A stretch of 64,000 nucleotides of DNA from Loripinus fragilis (GCA_964019695.1 OZ026517.1:50709672-50773671), one strand, 5' to 3'. Positions 1 through 11,670 are shown, numbered from the stretch's first letter. Translations and numbers: made by a program. Notes: generated by a model from the sequence alone, not told the origin.

Positions 1-446
1 TATTATATCATTCATATATTAGACAAGCTATAAAAAATTCTTCAGCATGTCCATACAACCATTTAGATCTTATTCGACGTTCAACCCTTTAAATGCAAAC
101 AAAACACTTAAAAGTCGTTGTCTGCGTTATCTGCTAGTCTATTTTAAAAGTCATTGCTGAGAACAATGTGGACCCAGATCAGACTCCTGATCAGGATCTG
201 CACTGTTTACCTATATGCAGAAATATTTTTTATGTTTTATGCCACTGACGATAGTTCAGTAGTTTACATTTTCCCAGGCAAGTTAAGGTTTGGCTATTTA
301 GAAATACCTGCATAATATTGCATAATATTGCACAATTTTATCTTCGAGCTAATATCTCTTATCCAATTAAATGCTCTTTGAAGATAGTTTATTTGTTTAC
401 CCTTTAGGCAAACAATTGGCAAGTTGTGAGGCAAGCAGTCCAGAAA
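1..446 (+). repeat. Left part of the duplicated block, copy 1
   Basis: Non-coding sequence that matches 29829-30280 closely, with a third partial match at 8171-8305. It starts the block that later contains the glycosyltransferase-like gene. A short self-complementary stretch near 165-200 (CAGATCAG / CTGATCAGGATCTG) resembles a motif common in bivalve repeats. The PLE-A/PLE-B composite interrupts the block just after this part. The left limit is unknown because the match runs to the window edge. Confidence 0.7.
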
Positions 447-2556
447 ATCAGCTTTTGGGATTTAAAAATCATAACTGATTCAAGAATTGGGTCTATTACA
501 TGTAAGGGACCTAAATATAGGTTCATATTGCCAATTGACTTCAAATCTTGTCATGAGGAAATTGCAGGCTCCTTACAAGAATTTTGTAATCGTTGGTGTA
601 AACGAGAGCATGTTCAGTCTAATGCCTTAAATAGTTGGAAACTAAATATTTTTAAGATTATTGACGATAGAATTTCATTTTATCGCATTAATTTAGATCT
701 TATGCCACCTAAACCTAAATTCACTTTTAGACATGTGAAGAAAGGGATCCAGGAATTACATAGGAGGTTTGTTTTGGCACCTGCAGATAAGGCTGCTAAC
801 AATGTTGTAGTTGTTTGAAAAAGGTACTATATTAACACCCTAAAGCAAGAAGTTAGCACTGCAAAAACATATGAGCATAACAGGCTTGACCAGACGTCTA
901 TCATAGATAGACATCGGTGCCATATGGCAGCTTCGTTTGAGGTGTTTGTTGATGAGGGCCATAGCAAGCTTCCAACGATATACTGGTTCCCTAAACTTTA
1001 TAAACGGCCCTATAAGCCGTGTATTAGGTTGTTCAGAAGTAAAAAGGCATTTTTATCATTACAAGCCAATTAAAGTGAGCCCTCTCTGTTCAGAACAACC
1101 TAAATTGTTAACCTCGTGTCTTACAGCTGTTAAAAAACATGTTATCAAATATTGTGAAAAGGTATATGAGAGATCTGGTAAAAACCTATTTTGGTCGATT
1201 AAAAATTCAGGTGAAATTTTAGATAAACTTAAAGCTAGAGATTTCAATGCGACCAGTTTGTCTACTTATGATTTTTCTACTCTTTACACTACTTTACCTC
1301 ATAATTTAATTAAAGATAAACTTATTGATCTTATTGAAAGTACCTTCCAGAGAGAGAAGGCTCTCCTTACCTTGCATGTAGTGACAGAAATGCATTTTTT
1401 ACTTCAGAAAAACCTAAAAAATATCATGCATGGTCGTGTCAAAATGTATGCGATGCGCTGACCTTTTTGTTGGACAACATTTTTATTCGATTTGGCACCA
1501 ATCTCTATAGACAAGTTGTTGGGATTCCTATGGGCACTAATTGTGCTCCCCTGGTTGCAGATTTATTCCTGTTTTGTTATGAAAGGGACTTTATGATGTC
1601 TCTTTCTGATGATAAGCAGGCTGATGTTATTGATGCGTTTAACACTACTTCCAGATATTTGGACGATATTTTAAATATTAATAATGTTTATTTTGACAAT
1701 ATGGTTAGTCAAATATACCCTTCAGAGCTCCAACTTAATAAAGCCAATGCCTCTGATACCGAAGCCGCGTTTTTAGACTTGCATTTGTCAATTTCTAATG
1801 ATATTGTTTCTACCAAAATTTATGACAAACGTGACGACTTTGATTTTGGAATTGTCAATTTCCCATTTTTAGATGGTGATGTTCCTCGTTCTACATCCTA
1901 TGGAGTCTATATCTCTCAACTCATTCGTTTTGCTAGAGCATCTAGCTAAGTTGTTGACTTCAACACTCGCAATAAATTGTTAACTCAGAAACTTCTTAAA
2001 CAAGGCTATCCGTATCATAAACTTCGCAAAACATTTTCAAAATTTTATAGACGATACTATGATTTGATTTCTAAATTCCAAGTTGGACTTAAATCTCTCT
2101 TGCGCCAAGGACTTTCGGAACCTGTTTTCTATGGTGACTTGGTGTATAAGTTGAAGAAGATTGTTGGCTCTAATAATTTTTCAGCGCAGTTCATTTAAAT
2201 AATTTCCCATTATAAAAAAATTGGCTATAACATTAATGTATTGCAACAGACTGCATGCTTGGTAGTCAACCCAATCACGGTTGGCAACTTTGCTTTCCTC
2301 TTTAATTGCACGCCGGTGGGTCGGACTTCAGACTCTATGATGGTTCCGACTTAAAGACTTATTTATTGATGAGATGGTAAGGGCCTGATGCTTTGGCTGT
2401 TTGTCGGGCCCACCGGGGTTTACCTGTTGGATTTCTTTTGCTCCGGTATTCAGTTTGTGGTGTCTTCTGTGAGTTTGTCACTTTCCCATTGGTATCCTGG
2501 GTCAGGTGTGGTACTTGATTGTATCGATTCCTGATCTTTGCACCATTACTTACTTT
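447..2556 (+). mobile_element. Penelope-like retroelement PLE-A, copy 1, decayed
   Basis: Broken reverse transcriptase of a Penelope-like element. The fragments in order are the N-terminal region with PADKAANNVVVV (ending in TGA at 816-818), the central part 937-1461, the catalytic palm at 1467-1949 with GIPMGTNCAPLVADLF and RYLDDIL, and the C-terminal part at 1977-2350. I see no GIY-YIG endonuclease after the RT, so the copy is either truncated or belongs to a PLE clade that lacks a C-terminal endonuclease. Damage seen: the TGA, a 2-nt expansion near 1356, a stop near 1950, and an inverted foreign patch at 1024-1090. The 3' tail (about 2350-2556) lacks some 360 bp present in other tails and ends in the family signature ATTCCTGATC...TTACTTACTTT. 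It is 5'-truncated and its 3' end abuts PLE-B. Confidence 0.8.
1024..1090 (-). repeat. Inverted 67-bp patch copied from PLE-B
   Basis: This stretch is the reverse complement of 2841-2908 in the neighbouring PLE-B, with one base missing in an A run. It replaces the part of PLE-A that should encode the conserved segment between RPYK and KLLTS. The two families differ much more than this elsewhere, so the patch looks like a recent local template switch or inversion-type gene conversion. Confidence 0.85.
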
Positions 2557-4413
2557 TATTGCTAATTCTAGTTCATGTACAACTACTGAGTTGCCTATTC
2601 TTTTGTCTTCTTGTCTCATTGAGATTAGAAATCATGTCATTAAATATTGCACAACAGTTTATGAAAGGAATGGTAAAAAAATATTTTGGTCTATTAAAAT
2701 TCAGGTGAAATTCTTAATAAATTAAAGTCTAGGGGTTTTCTAGCATCTAGTTTGTCTACACAGATTTCTCTACTCTCTATACTACATTGCCTCATAATCT
2801 AATCAAAGAAAAACTAACAGAATTAATGGAACAAACATTTAACAGAGAGGGCTCACTTTAATTGGCTTGTAATGATAAAAATGCCTTTTTTACTTCTGAA
2901 CAACCTAAACGATATAAATTGAGGTCATGTCAGAAAATGTGTGATGCTCTCCATATTCTTTTGAACAATATATTTATAAGATTGACTTGAAATTATATAG
3001 ACAAATTTTAGGTATTACAATGGGTACTAGTTGTGCTCCTCTTGTTGCAGATTTGTTTTTTTTTTGTTTTGTTATGAGAGAGACTTCATGTTGTCTCTGT
3101 CAGACAATAATCAAACTGACATTATTGAAGCTTTTAACTCCACCTTCAGATATTTAGATGACTTAGTTAATACTGATAATCCTTATTTTGAACAAATGGT
3201 AGGTCAGATATATCCTACTGAACTTCAGTTAAATAAGGCGAATTTCTTCTGATACTGAAGCTCCGTTTTTGGACTTGAACTCGTCCATAACAAATGGCAT
3301 AGTTTCTTCTAAAATTTATGATAAACAGGATGATTCTAATTTTGAAATAGTAAATTTTTCATTTCTTGATGGAGATGTTCCAGGCTCCCCTTCCTATGAC
3401 GTATATATTTCTCAGCTTTTTCGTTTTGCAAGAGTGTGTTCTAATGTTGATGACTTCAACAACAGAAACTTATTTTTAACTGCTAAGTTATTAAAACAAG
3501 GTTATAGATATCATAAAATTCGAAAAGCATTTTCTAAATTCTACCACAGACACTCAAAGTTAATTGTTAAATACAGCATTGGGTTAAAAACTCTTCTGCA
3601 ACAAGACATATCAGAATCTATATTTTATGGTGATTTAGTTTATAAATTCTAAGGAATTGTTGGAAAACCTAATTTTAGTAATCAATTCAAAACATTTATC
3701 AAACGTTATATAAAGGTTGGATATAACTTGGATGTCATGAGAGTCTGCATGCCTGGTTTTAATCCTAATCACAGTTAATAGGATTAGCTATGGTTTCCTC
3801 TTTAATTGCACGACTGTGGGTCAGGCCTCAGACTCTATGACAGCTCTGACGTAAAGCTTTAATCAGTGGGTTGGTGCCTGATGCTTATCTGTAGCTGGAC
3901 CCACTGTGGCTCAACTTGAGGTTTTCTTTAGCACTGACTATCTGTGAGTTGTGAGCCCTTTTTTTTGTTTCATCATAGTGTGTTAATTTGATTAGAGTGT
4001 TTCTCCATGATGATACATTGCAATAGTTAGAAGGCTTCCATGCGAGCTGAACAATTTTTGTACTTCAACAACAGAAGAATCTAGGGCAAAGATTTGGTAC
4101 CAGTAAAATGCATTTAAGCCCCCCAGTGGCTTAGGCTGCTGTCCGTGCTAAGGCGGTGGTTCTGTTGTTGTTGACTTGTTGTTTATTGTTACTCCCATTG
4201 CGGGATTCTGTAATTGTTTTATGTTTTGTTGTACGTTTCTTTATGTCCCCTCTAGATTTGCAATCATCTTGATGGGGAAGAGAGAGCTGGTTGTTTAGCT
4301 TAGTTTGTCTTCCTGGTATCTTGTGATTGTTCTGTGGCTCTTCCTCGCGGTGCCATGTGCTGGTCTGCAGTTTGTGACTGTGGTATTTCCTGATCATACT
4401 CACTTACTATTTT
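2557..4413 (+). mobile_element. Penelope-like retroelement PLE-B, decayed
   Basis: A second, diverged Penelope-like element, missing its 5' part. It begins at the codons matching FIANSSSCTTTEL and continues through broken RT frames: 2519-2725, a frameshifted stretch to about 3030, then 3031-3252 with FRYLDDLV and 3269-3652. A long 3' UTR follows to 4413, and its last about 90 bp (GGCTCTTCCTC...TGGTATTTCCTGATCATACT) recur alone at five other places, which identifies the 3' end of this family. Compared with the second copy of the duplicated block, the joint PLE-A/PLE-B insertion spans about 447-4413 with a possible degenerate target duplication (TTTTGGGAT / TTTTCGGAAT). Confidence 0.75.
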
Positions 4414-6100
4414 CGGAATGCCAACCCAACTGTTAACACGTCATTTTCATAGTCTGGATTTTACCAACTATAATAAGCGAATTTAACATTTATTTAGTTT
4501 GGATATCACCAACTACGAACATTTGTCTACGGAAATACCAGCTACTGTTGTTTACTATAATTGTTGAATTTGAAAACTCAATAAAAAGAAGAAACGCCCT
4601 TTAGACATTCCTTCTGTCGAATCGACAATTCGCTTCATTAAAGGACCTTTGACGTTGGTAATGGGAATCACAGTGAAACGCTGCCTATAATTTTGCTAAA
4701 AAAAATAAGTCGATCAAATGCTTCCATCTTCATATATAAGCTCGCTGTTGATCTCTATTTTATGATTTTGCATTTGGTTTTCTATTTCCACAAATGTACG
4801 GCTTTATTTTTGGGCTAAAATGGTCATTTTCTGTATTATACATATAGGAAATAGAAAAATATTTTTAAAACATCATCCCCCCCCCCCCCCCCCCGAGTCC
4901 CAACTAATCCTTTTGCACATGAGTGTGTTTTCATATTTTACATAATATATGTGAAATTTTGCAACCCCTACCCGCTTTGGTAGCGTCTCCTGTTTTGTCG
5001 TAGGGATCTGCCTGTCTAATTATAACCTTAATTCGTTCCTAATACATCAAGCATCCTATTCAAAAGGATATCAATGATATCTTATACATCGGGAAGTTTT
5101 TGGAAGCATCTGAAAAATAGACAGATACCCTATCAAAGTGTCAGAGGTCCTTTATATACTGAGCAAAAGTGAAAACGCTACACTACAATAATCTATATTT
5201 TATGAGAAAGTATTGGACAAGAAGTATTTACTAAAGCTGAATAATGTTGCCCAGACATCCAGCAAACGATTCGTTGAAACTCCACCAATTTGTCTCGTTT
5301 GATGTATGAGTTATGCTCCTTTAAGTGTATAAAGCTTTATTTACTGAAATTTGCTATTGCGCATGCGCAAATTATAATTATTATGCTTATCAAAATTGGT
5401 CTTAATTGTGTTGCATAAAGAAAACTGCTTAATCACTTGAAACAAGCTCAGAAATCAATTTCGAATTTAGCGAATTTGTAAAATATTGAAAATTATCTCC
5501 CTTTGAAAAAAACAAATAGGGAATTTTAAATGTTCGGTAATATTCGATTTATCACGATTTTCGATAATTTTCTTTTGCCAATTCAGGTATACCTCTAAGC
5601 ACATTGTTTCTACCATTTCTCGACTAGTAATGTCTTCATACTAAGATGCAACAACACATTGATTTTCTTACGGAGATTTCAGTGTTAAATTTTTAAACTT
5701 GGCAATTTGAGTGAAAATCCGCTTTTTAAGATTACTTTTCTAAACGATCGAAACACACTTGAGATCAATCACATGTCTAGACTACCATTTCATGCAGTTG
5801 GATTTCTGAACGCCTAAATTGTGTTAGATTTCCGTTCAAATTGGCAACCTGAAAAAATGGACCCCTGTCACATTTAAATGGCTTTCATGTGTCTCCTCGT
5901 GACAACATCCGTAAAACTTTCATTGTTTTGTATTACCCAGTATTTGAACATTAAGATACACTTTCCATTGCATTCTTGGTTTGCATAATTTTGTATATAG
6001 ATGCAAACAATTCAGGTGTAGCGTTTTCACTTTTGTTCAGTATATTTCGTTCTATTCATATTTGGGCATGTATAACATTTAGAACACATCACGTGGTTGC
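4414..6100. other. Duplicated-block spacer with a stretch absent from copy 2
   Basis: Positions 4430-4620 match 30310-30500. The next about 1.43 kb (4640-6055) is missing from copy 2, whose match resumes at about 30540. It is AT-rich, has no credible ORF, and contains an 18-bp C run at 4877-4894. It is either an insertion in copy 1 or a deletion in copy 2; I see no terminal repeats to decide. Confidence 0.55.
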
Positions 6101-6271
6101 CAGTGGCGGATCCAAAGGGGGTTCAGGGGGTTCACTTGAACCACCTCACCGCCCCTGCCCCTGTTTTTATTTTCATGGGATATTTTAGAAAAAATGATAA
6201 AATCAACAAGTCGAACCCACTCACCTTCATACATATGAACCCCCGTTCCAGAAATCCTGGATCCGCCCCTG
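6101..6271. mobile_element. Short TIR element (hAT-MITE-like), copy 1
   Basis: It begins CAGTGGCGGATCC and ends GGATCCGCCCCTG, an imperfect terminal inverted repeat of the type seen in hAT-derived MITEs. It is 171 bp long and non-coding. It is present in both copies of the duplicated block, so it inserted before the duplication. Flanks are GTTGC on the left and TTTGC on the right (GTTGC on both sides in copy 2), so any target duplication is short or eroded. Confidence 0.6.
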
Positions 6272-6400
6272 TTTGCACAGCTTTAAGTAAAATTTTTATT
6301 CTTCATTATTATTCTTCATTACAAACGGTATAAACAATATATCAATGAATAATTATAGTACTATAAAACAGAAGAGAAATCTAATAGAAGAGATAAAACT

Positions 6401-7636
6401 ATGATCAGAAGACGTATATTTTGTGCTTTCATCTTGATAATAATAACACTCGTGATGGTCCTCTTCATGGGACAGCCTCACAAGCTTATCCAACATTTTC
6501 CCAGTGGCCTACGTAATTCTGTGATTCATGAAACAAAGAAGTTTGTGATAGAAGATACAAGTATGAGTGTGCATGGTGACCTCGAACTTTATGTTAGAAT
6601 GACATCAACAGTGCCTTTATTCATAAACTTATATGAAAATATTTTGGTTCGGAGTATGCGGTATTTTTGGCCAGATATCTCCTCAATGGTGGTTGTTTTG
6701 GACCAAGAAAAGCCAGAAGACCATGTGTTTGGCAACTTGAATCAAGATACGTTTCCATTTCCAAAAATATGTTACATGCATGACTTAGCAGTTTGTGGAT
6801 ACTCAGGAAAGGACAGAATGCAGCGAGATATGTTTTACCCTGAAAGATGTACATCGAAAAAATATGTTGCCTTTGTGGACACCGACACCGTGTTTATAAC
6901 AAGAATAATTCCCGAGATGTTATTCGCTGACGATAAACCTATTATAATTGGTATATATGGGAAAGAAATCTCTCCCCACTGGGCAAATAGTGCTCATTCT
7001 ACCGCCAATCTCTTCAAGACAAAAGAAGTAATGAAATGTATGACGTATTTTCCTGTTGTCCTGAAAGTGGACCATATCATACATGCGAGACAGTACATTG
7101 AAAAATTACATAGTATGCCTTTTGATGAGGTATTTATTAAACTCAAATCAAAAAGCTTTTCTCAATTTAATATTATGTGTCAATATATATGGCTGTTTCA
7201 TCGAAATGAGTACGAGTTTCACTTACAGCTCCAAGTCAAAGAAACAAAACTTCCATCCTCATACAGAGTAGACGCACTTGAGATGAATAAGAATCTATCA
7301 GAAGAACAGAGGCGGCCTACTGCAAGAGTATGTAATCATTACAAAAAAGTGCATAACTGGAAAACGGAAGAAGCATACAAGGATTTATTTAGATCCAGTA
7401 TATGTTTTGCTGGAGGCTTTGACCTGTGTTCAGAGAAATGCAAGGCCTATGATAAGAAATCACTGAGAAAATATATGTTTTCTTTTTCCTATCACAACTG
7501 GCGATGGGATAACCGGTGTCTTGAGGTTCAAGAGGAACATTATAGAAGATTTGCTAGATATGCAAATGAAGAATATTCAAATGTTATACGGAGAGGCTGC
7601 CATGAGGTAGATACACTCAGATGGTCTGTGAACTAA
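6401..7636 (+). CDS. Type II membrane protein, putative glycosyltransferase
   Basis: An intact, intronless 411-aa ORF. Residues 1-5 are basic (MIRRR) and residues 6-24 form a hydrophobic anchor, the layout of a Golgi type II membrane enzyme with a lumenal catalytic part. The DTD of FVDTDTVF at 160-162 fits a DxD metal/nucleotide-sugar site of GT-A glycosyltransferases, after a hydrophobic strand (MVVVLDQE, 96-103). The C-terminal half is rich in Cys, Trp and His (SQFNIMCQYIWLFHRNEY). I recall similar uncharacterised families expanded in molluscs, but donor and acceptor cannot be told. The ATG lies in AAACTATGAT, and the next in-frame ATG (codon 19) would remove the anchor. The absence of introns and the diverged pseudogene at 30935 suggest spread by retrocopying or segmental duplication. 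Function is inferred from topology and motif only. Confidence 0.75.
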   Translation: MIRRRIFCAFILIIITLVMVLFMGQPHKLIQHFPSGLRNSVIHETKKFVIEDTSMSVHGDLELYVRMTSTVPLFINLYENILVRSMRYFWPDISSMVVVLDQEKPEDHVFGNLNQDTFPFPKICYMHDLAVCGYSGKDRMQRDMFYPERCTSKKYVAFVDTDTVFITRIIPEMLFADDKPIIIGIYGKEISPHWANSAHSTANLFKTKEVMKCMTYFPVVLKVDHIIHARQYIEKLHSMPFDEVFIKLKSKSFSQFNIMCQYIWLFHRNEYEFHLQLQVKETKLPSSYRVDALEMNKNLSEEQRRPTARVCNHYKKVHNWKTEEAYKDLFRSSICFAGGFDLCSEKCKAYDKKSLRKYMFSFSYHNWRWDNRCLEVQEEHYRRFARYANEEYSNVIRRGCHEVDTLRWSVN

Positions 7637-7745
7637 AAATTACCATATTTCATCAGTCAGGCAATTACTACGAAGGAATATAATTCAATGGGCTCTTCCG
7701 TTTACAACCTAACTGCTAATGGTTGTATGATTAAAACAATATTGT
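7637..7745 (+). repeat. 3' flank shared by both gene copies
   Basis: Matches 32160-32258 with small differences and then diverges, marking the right limit of the duplicated block. From here to 8170 I see no gene, only short spurious frames. Confidence 0.6.
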
Positions 7746-8170
7746 ATTGCTCTGTATGTTCTTGAGTTGGAATTGATATTGGCATCGACGTGAGAAAACC
7801 TGTCTTGGAGTTTTGCGAACAACAAAGGTACAGACAATACTGTGCGGTCTGATCAGGGGCAATGTTCAATTGGGAAAGTCGGGCATAATTCGAGAATCGA
7901 AACAAGCCTCGGATGTACATAAGGCACGTTACACGTAGTACTATGCTGCTCAACAAAAAACAAAGATAAATTTATTTTGTGAGAAACTTTTTTAAAGTTA
8001 TAAATTATCTGCTGAAATGATGGTCTGGTATGTGTTAAAGATGGGGAAAGCAATGGGTGAAATTAAATTTGATTTGTGTTGTTCGATGCGTAAAACAAGG
8101 AAGGGGTCAAAAACATGTTTCAAATGCATTATTGGCAAAATACAAAATTGATATAGTTTTTGATGTTTGA

Positions 8171-8305
8171 GGCCACTGACGACAGCTTAGTAGTGTGCAT
8201 TTTCCCAGGCAAGTTAAGGGTTGGCTATATAGAAATACCTGCAGGTTTGCATAATATTGCAAGATTTTATCTTCTAGCCAATAGCTCTTATCCAATTTAA
8301 TGCTT
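8171..8305 (+). repeat. Third partial copy of the block-start repeat
   Basis: Matches about 240-390 and 30080-30225 (CCACTGACGACAG...CTTATCCAATTTAATGCT). Its appearance outside the duplicated block shows that this segment is a dispersed repeat in its own right. Confidence 0.65.
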
Positions 8306-8312
8306 AATTAAA

Positions 8313-8638
8313 TATGGCAACAGCTCTTAAGGAAACGCGTGAGGAAACTATTCAAGAATTAAAGACCAACAACTCATACTTGAAACAACAGCTCGACACG
8401 TCACTAAGATAATGTCATGGATTAACACTCGAATCAGAACATTAACTCAAAGTGAAGAAGTTGCAAAATCAAGAGATGATTCAAAAGCAAGAGTTAGAAA
8501 AACAATTGCAGGTTAATGAATCTACTCCAGACTGTACTAAGTGCGGTGAAAGGGAATGTAATAATCCTAATAAATGCTGCTCTTTTCAATATTTGCAAAA
8601 ACTGTTCAAAGATAGTCCACTTCACCAAACTGTGTAAT
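8313..8638 (+). pseudogene. Broken ORF with coiled coil and Cys cluster
   Basis: Starts with an ATG directly after the block-start repeat and reads a short Glu/Lys/Gln-rich, likely coiled-coil peptide to a TAA near 8410. A second frame (8452-8637, opening with GTG) continues with a similar helical stretch (QKQELEKQLQ) and then CTKCGERECNNPNKCC, a possible metal-binding knot, before a stop. The two parts look like pieces of one protein separated by a frameshift. The repeat context suggests a mobile-element N-terminal domain, but I do not recognise the family. Confidence 0.35.
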
Positions 8639-8718
8639 TTTATATGTGCTACGTGCAGGGACGTCGGGTATCACGGAAAAGAACACTGGTGAACCATTGC
8701 CGATTCAACAAAGTGTCA

Positions 8719-9443
8719 AAAGTAAGTAATGGTGCAAAGATCAGGAATCGATACAATCAAGTACCACACCTGACCCAGGATACCAATGGGAAAGTGACAA
8801 ACTCACAGAAGACACCACAAACGAGAGCCAAGAGGTCAGCCCTTTCCCAGCAGGTGACCACAAAGCACATATAAACAGACGCGCACAAAATATAGCAAAC
8901 ACAAGACAGAACAAAAACATAAAAGATCCACAAAAGAAGTACCGCCTTGGAACGGTCAGTAAAATATTTTACTGGAGGGCTTAAACCGGTTTAACGGCGC
9001 CAACCTCACCCTTAATTCAGATGTGGATCAAGACACATAGATATTTGGTTTGCATGAAAGACCCCTAACTTATCAATGCATCATCTCCTAAAACATATAA
9101 ATCAAGATATAACAAGGAGATAAAGCAAGGATAAGGACTCAACAGTAAATTAAACTGAATACCGGAGCAAAAGAAATCCAACAGATAAACCCCGGTGGGC
9201 CCGACAAACAGCCAAATCATCAGGCCCCTACCATCTCATCAATAGATAAGTCTTTAAGTCGGAACCATCATAGAGTCTGAAGTCCGACCCACCGGCGTGC
9301 AATTAAAGAGGAAAGCAAAGTTGCCAACCGTGATTGGGTTGACTACCAAGCATGCAGTCTGTTGCAATACATTAATGTTATAGCCAATCTTTTATAATGG
9401 GAAATTATTTTAATGAACTGCGCTGAAAAATTATTAGAGCCAA
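8719..9443 (-). mobile_element. PLE-A 5'-truncated copy
   Basis: Reverse-strand tail of PLE-A. Its 3' end (AAAGTAAGTAA on the plus strand) is at 8719. The UTR runs through the GGTTTAAACCGG-type palindrome and the CCGGTGGGCC segment, and the copy extends into the last about 70 codons of the RT ORF before stopping abruptly at about 9443 in the codons matching KIVGSN. It is the longest tail-only copy in the window and shows where the 3' UTR joins the coding region. Confidence 0.8.
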
Positions 9444-9650
9444 ACTTGTGGTATTCGAGAACACTTTCAGGGTACAAATGCATGCCCAGGTAAAGGCTCA
9501 TATTGTGCTCGGAGAGGACGTCGCCGTTAGCCATCTGGAATTACATGTGCATTTATAAATATTATGGGTTGAGCAAAATCTTTTTTTCTTTTTTTTTGTC
9601 ATGCTAGTTTAGCTTTAGATACACATTTCAACATCATACTACATGCCACT

Positions 9651-9895
9651 TCTAACAAAAGTACGGCAGCACTGAGGGGACATGTGAAAAAAAATATTTA
9701 TCTCGTTCCCACGACATAATTATCTCGTTCCCACGACATAAGATCTCGTGCCCACGACATAAGATCTGGTGCCCATGACATAAGATCTCGTTCCCACGAC
9801 ATAATTATCTCGTTCCCACGACATAATATCTCGTTCCCACGACATAATTATCTCGTTCCCACGACATAATATCTCGTTCCCACGCCATAATCCGC
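9651..9895 (+). repeat. ATCTCGTTCCCACGACATAA minisatellite, orientation 1
   Basis: About nine degenerate copies of a roughly 22-bp unit preceded by a fixed border, GTACGGCAGCACTGAGGGG. The same border and array occur inverted at 26761-26990. The array lies in no gene. The fixed border shows it is the repeat core of a dispersed element rather than a locus-specific satellite. Confidence 0.75.
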
Positions 9896-10484
9896 CAATC
9901 AGGTAAGCTTATACTTTTAATGGATTCATGATGGACGCCATGCATTCCGAGACTGTGGCTTATTTGATAACTAAATACTTTAATAAAGGATTATGTTACA
10001 GAGATATACAGTATGTATTGAAACACGAACATTCGATTTTTTAAGATTAAGACATCTTCAACTTCAAAGAAGAAACTATCCTGCGTACACGCAGCTGTTA
10101 ATTTCATACAATGACAGCTTTCTGGATCAGGACAACTTCATGGCATCGCATGATGTGGTCACGTTGTAATGAATATATGGAATCAACATCAAAATGAAAG
10201 ATACTATTTGGATCAAGCCAGGGTAGTTTCGAGATTTGTGAGGCAAAATCAATGAGAAGGTGTGTTCACCATGCATGCAAACCAACGTTCATATGGCATA
10301 TAGACGGTTTGTGTATCAATGGGTGCATATGTGGATTTTCTCGCAAAATTATATGGTGAAATGTTTATCAGACCAACAATGACCCAAAAAATCATTGGTG
10401 GCTTCTTTTTAGATGATAAAGCTAATGGTGGGTGCCCTCTAAAAATAAGGACAGACTACGGAACATAAAACGGACATGACAGTT
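9896..10484. other. No gene seen
   Basis: AT-rich unique-looking sequence without a supported ORF, RNA gene or clear repeat. Confidence 0.5.
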
Positions 10485-10709
10485 CGAAGGGGGTACTTCT
10501 TTTGTGGATCTTTGTCTTACAAGTTTTTGTTATGCTTTCGTGCGCGTCTGTTTTTTGATGGCTTGTGGTCACCTGCTAGGAAAGGGCTGACCTCTTGGCT
10601 CTCGTTTGTGATGTTTAATAGTGATTTTGTTACTTTCCCATTGATATCCTGTGTCAGGTGTGGTACTTGATTGTATCGATTCCTGACCTTAGTCCTCTTC
10701 CTTACTTTT
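10485..10709 (+). mobile_element. PLE-A 3' tail (truncated)
   Basis: Only the last about 225 bp of the PLE-A 3' UTR, from GGGTACTTCTTTTGTGGATC to the family end CTTACTTTT. The 55-66-aa frames across it (LTQDINGKV on the reverse strand) are repeat translations, not genes. Confidence 0.8.
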
Positions 10710-11560
10710 ATGTACATGTAGCAGTATTTTGAACATTTCTAAGGCGCATCGATCCTGATGATGACATACCATACATATAGGGTATAAGTACAAGTAACCA
10801 AATACTGAGAGCTGGTGGGGATATTTACGAAAGGAACACATGCAATTTTTGACTGAATTGTTGAAGCACCTACTGTACTAGACATCAGGAGTTTTAATGT
10901 TTCAATCTTGTATTTTTCTGTTTCAAATCATTAATTTAGGTAAGGTTTACAAATTATAGATATATACAGTTTATTTACTGTTAATGATGAATGCTAAATA
11001 TATTTCGTCAAATGCGGTGAAAAATCAATATTATCATGAGTGCGTAGAACGAGTGTATCTGCTGATATTTTCACCGCACGTTTGGTATTTACCGAAAAAA
11101 CCTCTTAATTTCCTGCATTTTATACTCAGGAGAATTAAAGAAAGCAAACTTAACTTTCTGGTCGTTTCTTGTCCGATTTGGCAGTTTCGAATACCATTGG
11201 GGTTTCACCATAGTTTACACCTAGAAAATGGCTTAGAAGTACACTTAAACGAATGAAACTAAAGACGTCAGCCTTTTAAGAAAGTCTTTCAAGTGCGCAG
11301 GGCTAAGGATTGGCGCAATGTGCAAACTAACGATAGCCCAGCCAATTGCTTTGAAATTGACGTCATAACGGCAGTAGTGTTATGTCTGAAAAAATACTAT
11401 TGAATAAGTTCGAGTCCCAGAATAAATTAAAAAAAACTTGTTTGGCTACAGTGAAATGATTTGTAGATGATATTTTTTGTATACAATTTTAAAGCTTAAA
11501 ATATTTTTTGCACTTATGACATCATACATTATCATAAATGATTACATATTTATGATGACG
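10710..11560. other. No gene seen
   Basis: AT-rich. A 90-aa frame at 10984-11256 lacks any recognisable domain or splice context and is probably chance. Confidence 0.4.
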
Positions 11561-11670
11561 TTACACAATGTGCCTGTCTTCCAAAAGTGAAACCACAGTA
11601 GTTAGAGTCTCTAAAGGTCCATCGCAGACTGCACCTCCATTTGTTGCAGCTACCTGTAAAGTTCCATGAC
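11561..11670 (-). CDS. Candidate terminal exon, unknown protein
   Basis: On the minus strand a plausible acceptor (TTGGTTTCAG at 11671-11680) is followed by 35 codons and a TAA at 11563-11561: HGTLQVAATNGG... ending SLLEDRHIV. Residue composition is balanced, unlike chance translation of AT-rich DNA. The exon would start with the last two bases of a split codon. A GTAGCT donor-like site lies inside it. No upstream partner exon was identified and the protein is not recognised. It is too short to stand out as an open frame. Confidence 0.35.

Noticed and set aside
2340..2556. Hammerhead ribozyme in the PLE-A tail
   Set aside because: PLEs often carry one, but the conserved CUGANGA and GAAA cores are not found together in the tails seen here.
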